From Fusarium oxysporum f. sp. lycopersici 4287 (taxonomy: Eukaryota > Ascomycota > Sordariomycetes > Hypocreales > Nectriaceae), in the NCBI RefSeq assembly GCF_000149955.1, contig NC_030993.1:2658650-2722649 (forward strand): 64,000 nt of DNA, in the 5' to 3' direction. A program made the translations under genes and the position numbers. The notes under the pieces are model-generated. The model did no database searches. It saw nothing but the letters and a program-made list of their open reading frames with translations, and was not told the DNA's origin. Position 1 is the stretch's first letter; each line of letters opens with the position of its first letter. Below, one piece after another: positions 12,475-23,484 of the stretch.

Positions 12475-13656
12475 CTATCCAAATCTAAAGATCTGCCCAC
12501 TGTTGCTGGACTCGCGAGGGGATTCGTAGTAGTATGTGGGCGGCTGACGATTCATCGGCTGCAGCGGAACGATCTCAGCAGCCTGAGGTTGGATCTGCTG
12601 ATGGTGAATGTTGCTGGCGTGTCTCAGCTGATTGACACCACGAACTCTTCCGGAGACGTCAGCAAGCGCTCGATCGTGTTCCAGGAGTGACATGTTGTGT
12701 TCTTGAAGCAGTCGAACTTGTTCCTTGAGCCCCTCGGACTGTTCTTTCATGGCTCCCATAGCTTCTTGCATTGATGCAAGGATCGTCTGGAGAGGAATTT
12801 CGCTGTCTGTCTGCGTTCCTTGGTCTCGGAGGACGGTTCGTTGCTGCGAGGCGTGAAGTTCTGCGAGTCTGTTGATCTCAGCGGTGACATATGCCTGGTC
12901 CACATGCATGTTTGCTCGTTTGTTCGCAGGCTGAGCTGGGTCTACGGGAGCAGTTCGTTTCAGGGTACCGCCGATACCAGTCTCAATCGATGGAAAAACG
13001 TTACTGTTTCCCTGCCCAGGCCTTACTCCTCCAGGAGTCTCTTGCAATCTTTGAGAAATGCTTCCAGGCTCAGTCTTGATTCGAGGAGCTTGCTGAGGTG
13101 TCTTTGGCTCAGCTGGAATGGGGGTTGAAGAAAGGGGATCTTGTTTCTTGAGCTGTTTCTCTGCCCATTCCTTAAGGCCGCGCCTTTTAACCTCGTCCAT
13201 GAACTTGAGATTAATTGGCTCGAAGGATGCATGCACTGCCAGTACAGCAAGTAACCACTCCAGCTCAGGTCGAGCACTCAAGGCAGAGACTCTGCTCCAG
13301 TGCTGGAAGGTACTATAGAGCTGAGTATTTGCCCAACCCTTTCGAAGATTGTTCCTCTCAATCTGCTGAACGACGCCTCTATACAGGACGGGATGGTTCT
13401 TGGTGTCGGGATGAATTTCAGCGATGGCGGCTTCCTGTCTCTCACGAATAGCCTTGGTGTCATCTTTGGGGATCCCTGGATTTCTGTACTTGGCTTTCTT
13501 TGCAGGGGGTGTCTCGACATGATCAGTCGCATTGTCAGTGACTGACTCTGATCTAGGAGACACGGTCATGATGATGTTGGTATTGGATAGGTGACTGGAA
13601 GATGTCAGGCTTGGATGAAGTAGTGTGGGCTTGTTGCTACTGAAGTTCTGGCCCAT
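12475..13656 (-). CDS. Unknown 393-residue protein with coiled coil, probably nuclear
   Basis: Single-exon frame. The ATG at 13656 fits a TATA box about 70 nt upstream; a second ATG at 13569 (residue 30) could serve instead. A basic PPAKKAKYR segment near residue 50 looks like a nuclear localisation signal. A structured Trp-rich region lies at about residues 75-170. A Pro/Thr-rich linker has an IKTEPG match to the sumoylation consensus. A Gln/Glu/Leu-rich segment at about 260-345 with heptad spacing suggests a coiled coil. The tail is rich in Gln and Pro. The combination suggests a nuclear regulatory or chromatin-associated protein, but no known domain was identified. Flanks on both sides are gene-poor. 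Confidence 0.7.
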   Translation of the reverse strand: MGQNFSSNKPTLLHPSLTSSSHLSNTNIIMTVSPRSESVTDNATDHVETPPAKKAKYRNPGIPKDDTKAIRERQEAAIAEIHPDTKNHPVLYRGVVQQIERNNLRKGWANTQLYSTFQHWSRVSALSARPELEWLLAVLAVHASFEPINLKFMDEVKRRGLKEWAEKQLKKQDPLSSTPIPAEPKTPQQAPRIKTEPGSISQRLQETPGGVRPGQGNSNVFPSIETGIGGTLKRTAPVDPAQPANKRANMHVDQAYVTAEINRLAELHASQQRTVLRDQGTQTDSEIPLQTILASMQEAMGAMKEQSEGLKEQVRLLQEHNMSLLEHDRALADVSGRVRGVNQLRHASNIHHQQIQPQAAEIVPLQPMNRQPPTYYYESPRESSNSGQIFRFG

Positions 13657-13721
13657 GAGAGTATGTATGATTGATGATGTTGTGAGAAGGAAAGGAAGAA
13701 GAAGAGAAAGGATAGAATGGT

Positions 13722-13731
13722 GGAATTTATA
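13722..13731 (-). promoter_or_regulatory. TATA box of the coiled-coil protein gene
   Basis: The minus strand reads TATAAATTCC about 66-75 nt before the ATG at 13656, a suitable spacing for a short 5'UTR. This supports the upstream of the two possible start codons. Confidence 0.5.
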
Positions 13732-15119
13732 CCTTGAAGTCAGGAGGGCATGAGTGATTTAGTGCGACCTGTTGATGGATCGAGAATCCTAAAGGCGGCG
13801 AAGCATTTTACGAGTGAAAAGAAAAGGGTAGAAAAGTTGAAGAGGAGATAAGAGGATATTATCCAAGTCTCTAACAAAGAAGTAGATGAAGAGAGCAGAA
13901 GGAGAGGTTACCTAATGTGTGGCCGAGTCACAAAGTTGTGGTATTTTTCACTCAAAAAATGAAAAAGTCAGAGGTTTCCTGTGATGGAATTTCCTTTGAT
14001 GCCTCGAATTCGCTTGCACTTTGCACTCAAGCGGGATTCTCTGATGTGCTCGAGTGGGCTTCTTGTGCCCCAGTTGCGGCTCTGTTGGTGTTGCTAAGCG
14101 TCACCAAATCGATGGGCCCCTCCAAGCGGCATCAGAGCCACAATCGCTTGGCCGGGCCGCCACCACCTGCTCAAAGATTTTAATAATTTACCTAAGACTC
14201 ATCCTAAAGATCATAAACTATGCACCGTGATTTACTGATCTTAGGATGCTTCGATCCACATGAGGGCCCTTTAAGCCGGCAGAATTTGGGATGGATCGTG
14301 CCAAGAGCTGCATGACCTGATATATCAGAAACATACCATGTCAGCTTCCTGCATCGCCAATCATGCTTTACACTCGATCATGTTATATAAATATTGGCTA
14401 CCTATCTAGTATTCATATAGTGCCACAAGTGGTGCAAGGATATTGTAGATCGTGGGGTTGGGCGTTGAGTCCTGGGGTATAAAAGGGAGGGTCACTCTTG
14501 GCTGCACGCCGGAACATGTCAAGATATCTTCTTCATTTACCTGCACTATACTCATCTGGTCCTGATCAGACAAGAGCTTGAATATCTGCTTCACCATTAT
14601 CGGCCTTTTTGTTCGAGTTCCCTCTTTGTGGCAGACGTCAGTTGCCCTACTCGGCACACAAGCATAGCGCTGCTGAAGCACCTGCACTGCCAGGCAAAAT
14701 CATTACCATGGTTCGAGCAATAAAAATTATGCCATCTGCAGGGCGGCGGATGCCTGGAAACAAGTCCAGAGAAATTTACCCCTCTCCACTTCAAAATTAC
14801 TTCCAAACGGCACACTCTGCCTTCGTGACCACATCGCGAGAGTTCGTAAGTATCCCCTTTCATGGTTTTATATCTAGTCAAGCTCTGCTAAACTCTATAT
14901 TCTTCGTCTATAAAGGCCACAGTTCTTGAATCCTCTTCAGCATCTTTTCCCCCTTCTTCTTCCACTTTTTCCTCCACCTCACCTGCTCACTCCTCACGCA
15001 ATAACAAACATACACAAGAACAGACCAAACCCTATCATTTTCAAATCTCTTTACTCGACAGAGTCTTTTGTTTCTATCCTACACTTCTACTTCATATATT
15101 ACATCTTCTTACCTTCAAG
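13732..15119. other. Intergenic and leader of the 187-residue protein gene
   Basis: No gene is supported. From about 14900 the plus strand becomes CT-rich and then A-rich immediately before the ATG at 15120, which is a typical fungal 5' leader. A TATAAA-like element on the plus strand at 14910-14915 could be its core promoter. Confidence 0.45.
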
Positions 15120-15683
15120 ATGGTTCGTACCTTGTACATGAGCCACCGCCACCCCGTGACCATGGAGATGTTCGAAACGAACGACTATCTTCGTTTTGAT
15201 CTCGAACATCCCCAACAGGCAGTGATTGTACCGACAAAATACAACAGCCGTATTCGTATGGAGAGAGATGTCGAGGAAATTGTTGCTAAAATGAAAGAAA
15301 GCCGCGAGCGTTTCGGGGTCATGGGGAGAGACAGGATTCTTAACCACGGACAAGTCAGATCCACCATTGCTACCGCCACCTACATCGTTGAGTCCATGAA
15401 CGTCATCGTCAAACGGTATTATTTTGACAGAGAGGAGGGTCTTCGTGTGAAGAAGCAGCGTGAGTACGCTGCGATACAGGATGCTGGCATATCCAAGCCT
15501 TTCAAGCATGCCGCAATCGCCCTCCGGTACAATATGGACCTCCGAGAGAAGTGGTTCGCATTCAAGGTGGCCCAACGTGGCCGCCAGATGGAGGATGGTC
15601 TCGAGAAACTCAAGCGCTACAGCGCTGAGGCCCTATTCGTTTCTAATGGAAACGAACCCCATTGGGGACCAACCCTTGCCTAA
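15120..15683 (+). CDS. Unknown 187-residue protein
   Basis: Intronless frame whose ATG (AAGATGGTTC context) directly follows a CT/CA-rich leader. The product is charged and mostly helical in appearance, with many Arg, Glu and Lys. The stretch from about residue 38 to 150 (for example VEEIVAKMKESRERFG) looks amphipathic. There is no signal peptide, membrane span, cysteine pattern or family motif that I recognise. Neighbours are also unknown proteins, so context gives no function. Coding character and the clean leader support a real gene. Confidence 0.6.
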   Translation: MVRTLYMSHRHPVTMEMFETNDYLRFDLEHPQQAVIVPTKYNSRIRMERDVEEIVAKMKESRERFGVMGRDRILNHGQVRSTIATATYIVESMNVIVKRYYFDREEGLRVKKQREYAAIQDAGISKPFKHAAIALRYNMDLREKWFAFKVAQRGRQMEDGLEKLKRYSAEALFVSNGNEPHWGPTLA

Positions 15684-15940
15684 GGGCTCTCTTCTACTTT
15701 AAGATATCGACACAGACGCCAGCTTATCTATGGCCTAGAGCCCACTAGAAAATTTGTCCGCTGGAAGATATCCAGCTTGAAGTAAGTCTCATCGTGTCTG
15801 TTGCCTCTTTTTTCATACTTATTCCTTCCAGGGACCCCACTCGCAGAGATCTGTTGAGAATGAACATTTTGGAGCATATCGATCAGGGAGTACGACGATG
15901 GACTTCGTACTGTATACCATAGGCGTTTTATGATAGACCC

Positions 15941-16216
15941 ATGGATTTTAATGACATGAAGGGATCGGTACGGGATCGCACATTAATGGTTATTTTGTGC
16001 TATATATTTATTTGTGGTTTTATCTCAGGGGGAACAACGTTACCAGTAGCTTTTGTTGCTACGGCACTGGTACAGCTACCCATTATGGATTACGATTTAC
16101 GGAATATTCATCAGGACATGAAAAATGCAATGAAGGGCATCGATATTAATACACAGAACATCGCATTTATTCACTTGAAGTGCCTACTTGTTTGTGACTG
16201 TTCTGCTTCTACTTGA
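15941..16216 (+). CDS. Possible small membrane protein
   Basis: A 91-codon frame with an ATG start in the context CCCATGGA. Residues about 15-48 are strongly hydrophobic and could form one or two membrane spans; the rest is charged. There is no homologue I recognise, base composition is AT-rich, and no clear promoter is visible. It may be a real small gene, a fragment, or chance. Confidence 0.2.
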   Translation: MDFNDMKGSVRDRTLMVILCYIFICGFISGGTTLPVAFVATALVQLPIMDYDLRNIHQDMKNAMKGIDINTQNIAFIHLKCLLVCDCSAST

Positions 16217-17975
16217 TCATGATGGCTGTGACTGCGTAGTGCTTCTGTTCGCTGGTATTCCATGCTGGCAACAAAGACACTTTGCTGTAGTGTGCCGGCC
16301 TCCGGGCCTGAGATGCCCTCGCTGTACCTCCTGATGTGACTCATAGTGCTACGGTTGATAACTCAAGAATCGCGGTCGTAGTCCTCATCAAAGCTCAATT
16401 AATGCAGAGACTGAAGACTTGGCCAGTGGTGGTACGCAAGACATGCTCATCAGTGAGTCAGGAGTGTCATCTATAGGCTTTCCACAGGATGCAAATATAT
16501 TGACTCTAAAACTAAGCGCATGCAGCTTGAAGATCAAAGTTCTCACGTACTGAACCTTCCTTGTCCCTCATAACCAATGGTTTCCATCGCCGTGGCGATT
16601 TTGTCTTGTAAGCCCCTTCCGTGTTGTAAGTGCGAAGTATATCGATGTCACGTTGTTTCCAAGAACGATAAGGTTTCGCAACGGTAGCATAAGCTTCTAT
16701 TGTTGTTCATGCCAGATTGGGAGACTCGCGTCGTGGTGATTCGTTGTTTTGGCAGCCCCGTGCAACAGTTCGTAAAGTTTAAGTTGACTAGGCCGATTAG
16801 GGTTTCGAGCTTGACGTCCTGTGACTCAACCAGCCTCGAGGCTATTGTTAGGAGTAGATCTTGGAGCTTAACGACGTATTGGTTTACGAGCATTTGGGTG
16901 GCAATCGTGGAGCAAGGTCGGTTTGGGGTGCCTGTGGCCCGAGTTTGTCTTGGGCCCTGTCGCTTGTTTAGTCAGGGTTCTGTAGCTTCTGGGGTGTCTT
17001 TGAAAGGTCTTGCTTGATGAACCTGGTGAATCTTCACGCAACCACTGGTGGACACGATCGAGTTGAGACGCTGGTAGATCTGCGGTCATTCAGGGTTTGC
17101 CAGATAGCTAACCATGGGTTGGAGATCCAAGAAACTGGAGCGGCCTTTCAAGGGGGCAGCGGTCGAGCACATGTATGCTGTTCGAAAGATACTGAGTAGA
17201 CTGATGGTTGTATGGAGCGCTGGTCTTGTGTCCTGCAACTCCCAGGATGACCGCCGAAGTTGGGTGCTTCAGGGGCTCTGGTGCATTCTTACAGCAACTT
17301 TGCAGGTGGCGGCCGAGCGCTTGGGCAGCAACTGGAGAATCTTGAGTCGACTTGAGTGTATAAGTCACGTCAAGCTTGCCTCGAGGCTTTGCAGGCCCAC
17401 TCGCCGCGGTTCGTGAATTCAGGGGTTCGTGGGCAGCGCTTACGGGACAATGAGCGATGAGGGACAAGTAGCAAGCTCAACGTCAATGACAACAACTTGG
17501 AATTTCGAGATGGTATAGATCTCTATATCCAAGAAAGGGTGTGTTTTCAAGGGGCATTAGGTGGGAGTGCGGTCGAAGGGCGGTACCGTAGTCAAACTTG
17601 AGCGTTGGCGGCGGAAAGCAAGGCTAGTACGTCTGGTCACTTCCTGTAGTCATTCCTACCGTTAGATTTGCTGGCGGCAAACTTCAATGGCATCTAGAAG
17701 TCTTAGCTGTCAAGGTTTAGGCCAACCTTCAAGTCGATTATATGTGCTCGGAGTCCTGGGATCTTGGTGCCGGCGTTTTGGTTGGGGGGACTACAGCTAG
17801 AAGATCCTGGCCGACGCTACCACGATGGCGGTCACAATGCATGACTTTTGCGTTTAATCTGGCTCATGGAAGTTACAGAGCCAGGAAATGGTTCCGCCAG
17901 CTCCCTGGTATCACAGCTACAGCCAGCTGGACTTGGCGGACAGACTCAGGATCAATGAGTCTTACCATTGAGAGC
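16217..17975. other. Intergenic, possible decayed coding sequence
   Basis: Several overlapping frames of 60-120 codons occur on both strands, especially 16650-17470, but none has a convincing start, intron structure or family motif. The density of medium frames could mean an old decayed gene. No transposon ends or terminal repeats were noticed. Confidence 0.3.
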
Positions 17976-17986
17976 TCAATTTGAGT

Positions 17987-18235
17987 TCAGACGACACAAG
18001 AGATTTGAGGAGCTTTGTTTGCGTGAATTGTTGTTGGCTGAGGCTGCAATTCGAGGAGAACTGAGTAGCATCGTCTGGAGATTGGCTGGAGGGTCGGATC
18101 TCCTGCGTACTTCGATCGTATGAATACGGAACCAGGGGGAACTGCTTTGGATAGCTTGAACCGCTTTATGAGGCTGAAATCTGAACCACAAGCTGATCGG
18201 AGGTGCTGAAGGGCTTCATGCTTCGTGATGCTCAT
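17987..18235 (-). CDS. Possible small gene, frame unresolved
   Basis: A TATAAA box lies about 55 nt upstream of the minus-strand ATG at 18235, which opens 82 codons beginning MSITKHEALQHLRS. A second frame over the same DNA, starting at an ATG near 18217, also looks protein-like but is cut by one TAA near 18169 before continuing in the style of coding sequence. A GTAAGA donor follows near 17965. I cannot decide between a short single-exon gene, a spliced gene, or a pseudogene with one nonsense change. Confidence 0.25.
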   Translation of the reverse strand: MSITKHEALQHLRSACGSDFSLIKRFKLSKAVPPGSVFIRSKYAGDPTLQPISRRCYSVLLELQPQPTTIHANKAPQISCVV

Positions 18236-18280
18236 GCGAGAGGAAGACGATGATGAAAAAGGGGCGTTGAGGAAAACAAA

Positions 18281-18297
18281 GGGGGGGGGGGTTTATA
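18281..18297 (-). promoter_or_regulatory. TATA box followed by a C11 tract
   Basis: On the minus strand, CTATAAAC is followed immediately by eleven C and then by a possible start codon at 18235. The arrangement resembles the element at 10091-10122. Confidence 0.35.
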
Positions 18298-20232
18298 GTC
18301 GCGGAAGAGAAGGAAGTAGCGTGTCTTGACGCTTCGGGTTTGCTGATGGAGAGCAAGAAGCTGTCTCGATTCGTTTGGAGCGCTGCTACTTTGATCAGCA
18401 TGACTTTGCGGGATATTTCAGGGGTAAGGTGCCATGCCTCATGGGCGCCAATTAGTCCTTGACGCAATAGAAGGTACGGAGGGTCTTCGGTTCGTTCTTG
18501 TTCTCTTACAGTCGGGTCTGAGGCTATTGACGTACTGGATTTCGGACAGGTCCTGGGCGGGGAGTGGTCGAGCGGTTACAGAGTTCCTGGCCTCGCAATA
18601 GACAGCGGTGCTTGCACTTAGTTCTTGCCACCACTGCAATGGAAAGCACTATGTGATTACCAAATTAAGCGTCAACTGGGACTGCGAGGTTTACTGTGAC
18701 GTACTCTGTTGTTGCTGTAGTGGTAGCGTGGGGAGAACCCGAAAAGGCACTACCCTCGGTTGTTGACGCCCAGTCGTGCTGGACCTTTAAAATTGACTGG
18801 ACTGTGTATTTTGGTGTTGGCATATTACAGGTTTGGAGAGGCAATAAATTTGGAAGGATGGTTGCTTTCCATTGGTATTGGCGAGTGTCTACCTATGCTG
18901 CATCATTGCGCGGGAAAATAATTCTGGCCCATTGCATTGACACTGCACAATATTTTCGGACTGAACGGTACAACAACACAGCTACTTGTTCAAATCACGA
19001 TATGACGAACAACCATTTTCACTATTGGTGAACACAGTTGACATTCTTTGGGAAATTGTGAACAGCCCCAGAAGATGTGTTCGTCTCGGCTCGTTCCTTT
19101 CGAAACCTGACGATGGAGGCGATACCCGTGTGCAAGTCAATGATCCCCTTCTTACCTTCTTCTCTGCTAATAGCCCAGCATCATGTTCAGGAGCCACCTA
19201 ACCTCGTTGCAAACCTTCCCCTGTCCTATGATCCGAGACACAGAAGAGATTCGAAAGCCGCACACGACGAACCGAGTGAACCAAGCATCATTTGATCCCC
19301 AAACCCTACACACTGGTCGTTGATACCATTGAGATGGCACTACAAGACCGAAGAAATCGAACGAGAATTGCCAAGCACCGAGCTGCGCATCAGAATAGGG
19401 GTATGTCGAAAAGCGCGAGTTTTCACTCCAACGTTACATTTGATCGAGTTCCGTTCGCTCTCGACATGGCATCAACTTACATGTGAAAACGAACCTTTGG
19501 TCATTGTCAGAATAGAGGAAAGGATTTCAGCAGTTGTTATCGGGCAACTGTATACCCCTTTACCGCGAGAGCCTGCGTAACCTGTTTTCATTGCAAGTTC
19601 GCCGAACCGAATGACTCAACAGGCAAAATCCAATGAAACTTTTACGTGAGGTTATCCGGGAATAAATAGTCTCTGTCACTGGTTCGTTGCAGTTGGTCAT
19701 CAAGTGGCGGTTATTTCCGAGCAGTCGGAACGATCCATTGAAAAAGGCAACTTCCGCCCTATCAGGCCATGACTAGATCTTTTCTTATCTGTTTTTCTAG
19801 ATTATCAGGTAGTATTCTAGATCTTATGAGACTACCGGCATGCGGCAGTGTCAAAGATGGTGTCTGACGAGTTGGGGAGATGGTCGAAAAGTTGCAAAAT
19901 AACTGCCATATCCGGTCTAGTCCTAATCCCCGCCCGGGTCCGGCCACAGGTGAGACGCGAGGATCGTTCAGCAACAACTAGAAACTTAGACTGTACAATA
20001 AGACATTCTTTCCAAATATTGCCTACTACAGAACGCAATTGCCTGCAATCATCATTCGATTTAATCTTGATCTGTAATTGTGGCTCTTGCTTCTACGCCG
20101 CACTCCCAGAAGCGGAAGTCTGCCTCACTCTTATACGCTGATCGGCTGAACCCTTGTCCTGGCCTTTCATTCCTACCTGCACTGTTGACTGACTGACTTT
20201 CTTTTTCCCTACGTATATACGCGGAGTACCCC
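18298..20232. other. Intergenic, upstream of the first zinc-cluster regulator
   Basis: No gene is supported. Short frames near 19000-19580 lack start context and family resemblance. The last 200 nt before 20233 are the probable promoter and leader of the Zn2Cys6 gene. Confidence 0.4.
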
Positions 20233-22150
20233 ATGGCTCCAGGAAGTAAAAAGAAGGGGAAAAAAGTACCTTCTGGACCTGTTGCCGACAAGCCTTGTCA
20301 TAACTGTCGACGTCGAAGACTTCGCTGTGATCGTCAACTCCCCCACTGCGCAAAGTGCGACGCAAAAGGCGTTGAGTGCCTGGGCTATTCTCAGATCTTT
20401 CAGTGGACGGGTGCTGTTGCTTCAAGGGGAAGACTGGCTGGTCAGCAGTCCAGCGCTGCCTTGTACTCCCCGGCACGTCCTTCTACTGCCCGCTCAAGAG
20501 CGTCGTTATCTTCTGTTTCTTCCCTCTCTTCAAACTCACCTGCATCTTCTTCCTCCGCCTCATCCGTCGCTTCGCCATCCGTTCCTTCATCTTCACCCGC
20601 CTTTATCGCTCCGAGCCTTTCTCAAGTCGAGGAAGTTACAGAAACGTCAGAAGCCGAGTCTGGATCGGAAATAGACCTGTTCAATGACATCGTTAACAAC
20701 GTTGACGATGAGAACGACGATGAAGATGATGCTGCGACCCCTCTAGCGAGTGGTGATACACAACTCGTCTGTACCACCATCCACAACCAGAACCATCCCC
20801 TGGCATCGGAAACATCGACTCCGTGGGTGCTCGTCGATCCCCTGTACCAAGACATTACGAGCAACCACAGACAGTATCTCGCTTATTGTAAGCTTCCCAA
20901 GACTTCATTGGTTAGAGAAACAAGAGACATGGCTGACAAGCATAACCAGTTGATGCGCGGCTCAGTCGAGATTTTGTAGCCTACGACGTGCCCGACAACC
21001 CCTTTCGAAACCTACTCAAATTCACTCAGGCCCACCCTCTGCTACGTCAGGTCATCATCGCCGCCTCGGCAACGCACATGTACAACCGCTCTCGCCCGTG
21101 GCTGTCCTCGGACTCGCTAGAAAGAGGTCTTGGCCCGAGAAATCTGCTCATGGATGCTCTCGAGGCTAAGCATCAGGTATTACGCATGTTGCCGTCTGCA
21201 CTGCAAAGTATTGAGTCTATTGGGGGTGACATTGTCCTGGCGGCGATACTGTTCCTGATCAATGTAGAGCTGATAGAGTCTGGTAAACATAACTGGAAGG
21301 CTCACTTTGATGGCGCTGGGAAGATCATGAAGTTGCTCGGACCTGTTTCTGATGTGGATGAGAGCTTGAGGGACTACATCGTATCTGACTGCTTCATGTG
21401 CGTGATCTTTATACCTGTCGCCACCTCCTATTGCTAACATTTGCCAGATATTACATTCTGGAGTCAACGTTTCGACCAACAGATTCGGGATCACACTCAT
21501 ATTTTGAATCATGTCAAGCGCTACAGATACTCGGCAAAACCACGAATAGCTACTACTGCTGCCCACCTGAACTCCTCGAAATTATGCTAATAGCAGCTCG
21601 ACTTTCCAACACAAAACCGGACGACGTGGTCTCGGCTGACATGGTCACTGCCGCTGGAGCAGCATTACTAGACCGTGCTAGGAATTTCGACGTTATACCG
21701 TGGGCGCAAGATATCGACCTCAGCACCATCCCCTCCACCGAACAAGACCCAGTGTTAAGTCGTTTTCGAGTCGCAACATCCCATCGTCTCGCCATCTGTC
21801 TCTACATCCTCCATGCGATACCCGCCGTGGGAGCTTGGGTCGGTGAAGATCTCGCAGACACGATATTTGCCGAACTTCATCAAGTGCTGAGCATTATTCC
21901 CGACGACGATACGAACTTCAAGGCTACGACATGGGTTACGTTTGTGTTTGGTGCGTGTGCCAGGACACCGGAGATGAAGGACTGGGTTACTGTTCAGATC
22001 AAGAAGCTTATGCTTGAGTCACCTTGGGGGTTCTTGTATGCAGCGAGAGATGCCCTGCAGATGTTATGGAGCGTTCAGGCTGAGGGAATGCCGATGACGA
22101 GCTGGGTGCAGACGTTGAGGGATCTACATATGGACTTTTTGATTGTCTGA
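20233..22150 (+). CDS. Zn2Cys6 transcription factor (601 residues)
   Basis: Three exons: 20233-20887, 20950-21397 and 21448-22150, joined by GT-AG introns of 62 and 50 bp that restore one frame. The N-terminus carries a basic run (KKKGKK) and then a binuclear zinc cluster with spacing Cx2Cx6Cx6Cx2Cx6C (CHNCRRRRLRC near residue 22). A long Ser/Pro/Ala-rich and then acidic linker (about 75-185) leads to a helical region typical of the fungal-specific transcription factor domain (Fungal_trans_2 type), with HPLLRQVIIAASATHMYN near residue 250. It should bind DNA and act in the nucleus. It converges on a P450 and lies 5.4 kb from an A-T-C NRPS-like gene, so a pathway-specific regulator is plausible but unproven. 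Confidence 0.85.
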
Positions 22151-23484
22151 AGACGGGGCATTCGTCAACAGCACGGCTAGGTAAGAACTCGAAGCCCTGA
22201 TCAGCAAGGGGTTTGGAAAGCCACTGGAAGCCCTCGTTCTCCGATATTTAACACATCTTTGACGTTTTCCACGATTTGGGTCTGGCGTTCATTGGGCTTC
22301 TTCAACTGGGTATACAAAGGTGGACGCCAACAGGGACGGCTTAGGATCCAGGAGTATGTTTGGTATGGGGCTCAACAGACTGAGCACTGGACGATTATCT
22401 ACGGCGCTATGATCTATGATTACAAGTCTGCCATTGTATTGGCGTACGCTTCCAAAAGAACATGATTCCTTTGAAACTGCTTGTACTGACAAGTGACGTT
22501 CATGTCTACCAGCCCCTTACTCCCTTGACAGCACCTTTCCAGTCGATAAGCACCCAATGCTTTTTCTCGGCCCCAACAAGGCCTATCAAAACCCCCACCC
22601 ATTGCAAGACGCCTATTTTCGGAACTCTGGGGCTTAGTAACCACGGTCAGCTCGTGTTTGTACACTCCCCTCGACCGAGTATGTCGCACAGTCCCCACCT
22701 TGATTGCCCCTGACTGACGGCTTTCGGAGAACATGTGCCCCGGAGAGATGGGCTGAATCAACTGTGCCAGGTGGTTCTTTGCTGGGGGCACGCCTTTGTA
22801 GTTTCGGGCGGTCACATTGTTGTGCAGATGGGCAGACGTCGGATGGCTTCCGGTTCCCGCTGGTGATGGCACGAGGGTTTAATATGAAGATTAAGGTTAT
22901 TGGATTTGTTGGGATGATATGTTTGCGCCGGAGATTGAGTATTGAAGGAAACGGGGTGATAGGATGGAAGATTTTGCAACCGTCCTTCAGGTAAGAGATG
23001 AGGAGAGTCTTGTCCGTCCTGTCTTATTGCTTTAGGATGGCGAGGCTTGGTCAAGCTGAATGTGTTTCTGGATTATTCGAGGCCAACAGTCCGAACAAAA
23101 AATTTATGAATGCTCTCCAATGGCCAACAATCCGTCTCTGTGTGCAGCTGGCAGAGGCATCATAGATGAATGATAAGGTGGTGAGTAATACTACATGAAG
23201 TTTGACGCTGGGTCTACCAGGTCCAATATCTAGATAGTCGAAAGCTTTGGATTTATTTGTGAAAGGCTCATTTCCATAAAGATATCCCCAATAGAATAAA
23301 ACATTTACTCCCCTCTGATATCTCGTATCGTTTACGCCAGTGCATTGACCCGTTACTTAGTTCTCATACCATATTATAACGCCATCATAGCAATAGCAAC
23401 TTGAACCAGCCCCCATTATCTGCCAGACATTCGCCCAAAATTCACCAAACACATACAAATAAAACAGAAACATACACACCATTT
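22151..23484. other. Intergenic between two convergent genes
   Basis: This is the shared 3' flank of the zinc-cluster gene and the minus-strand P450. No convincing coding frame, repeat or RNA gene was found. Confidence 0.4.
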
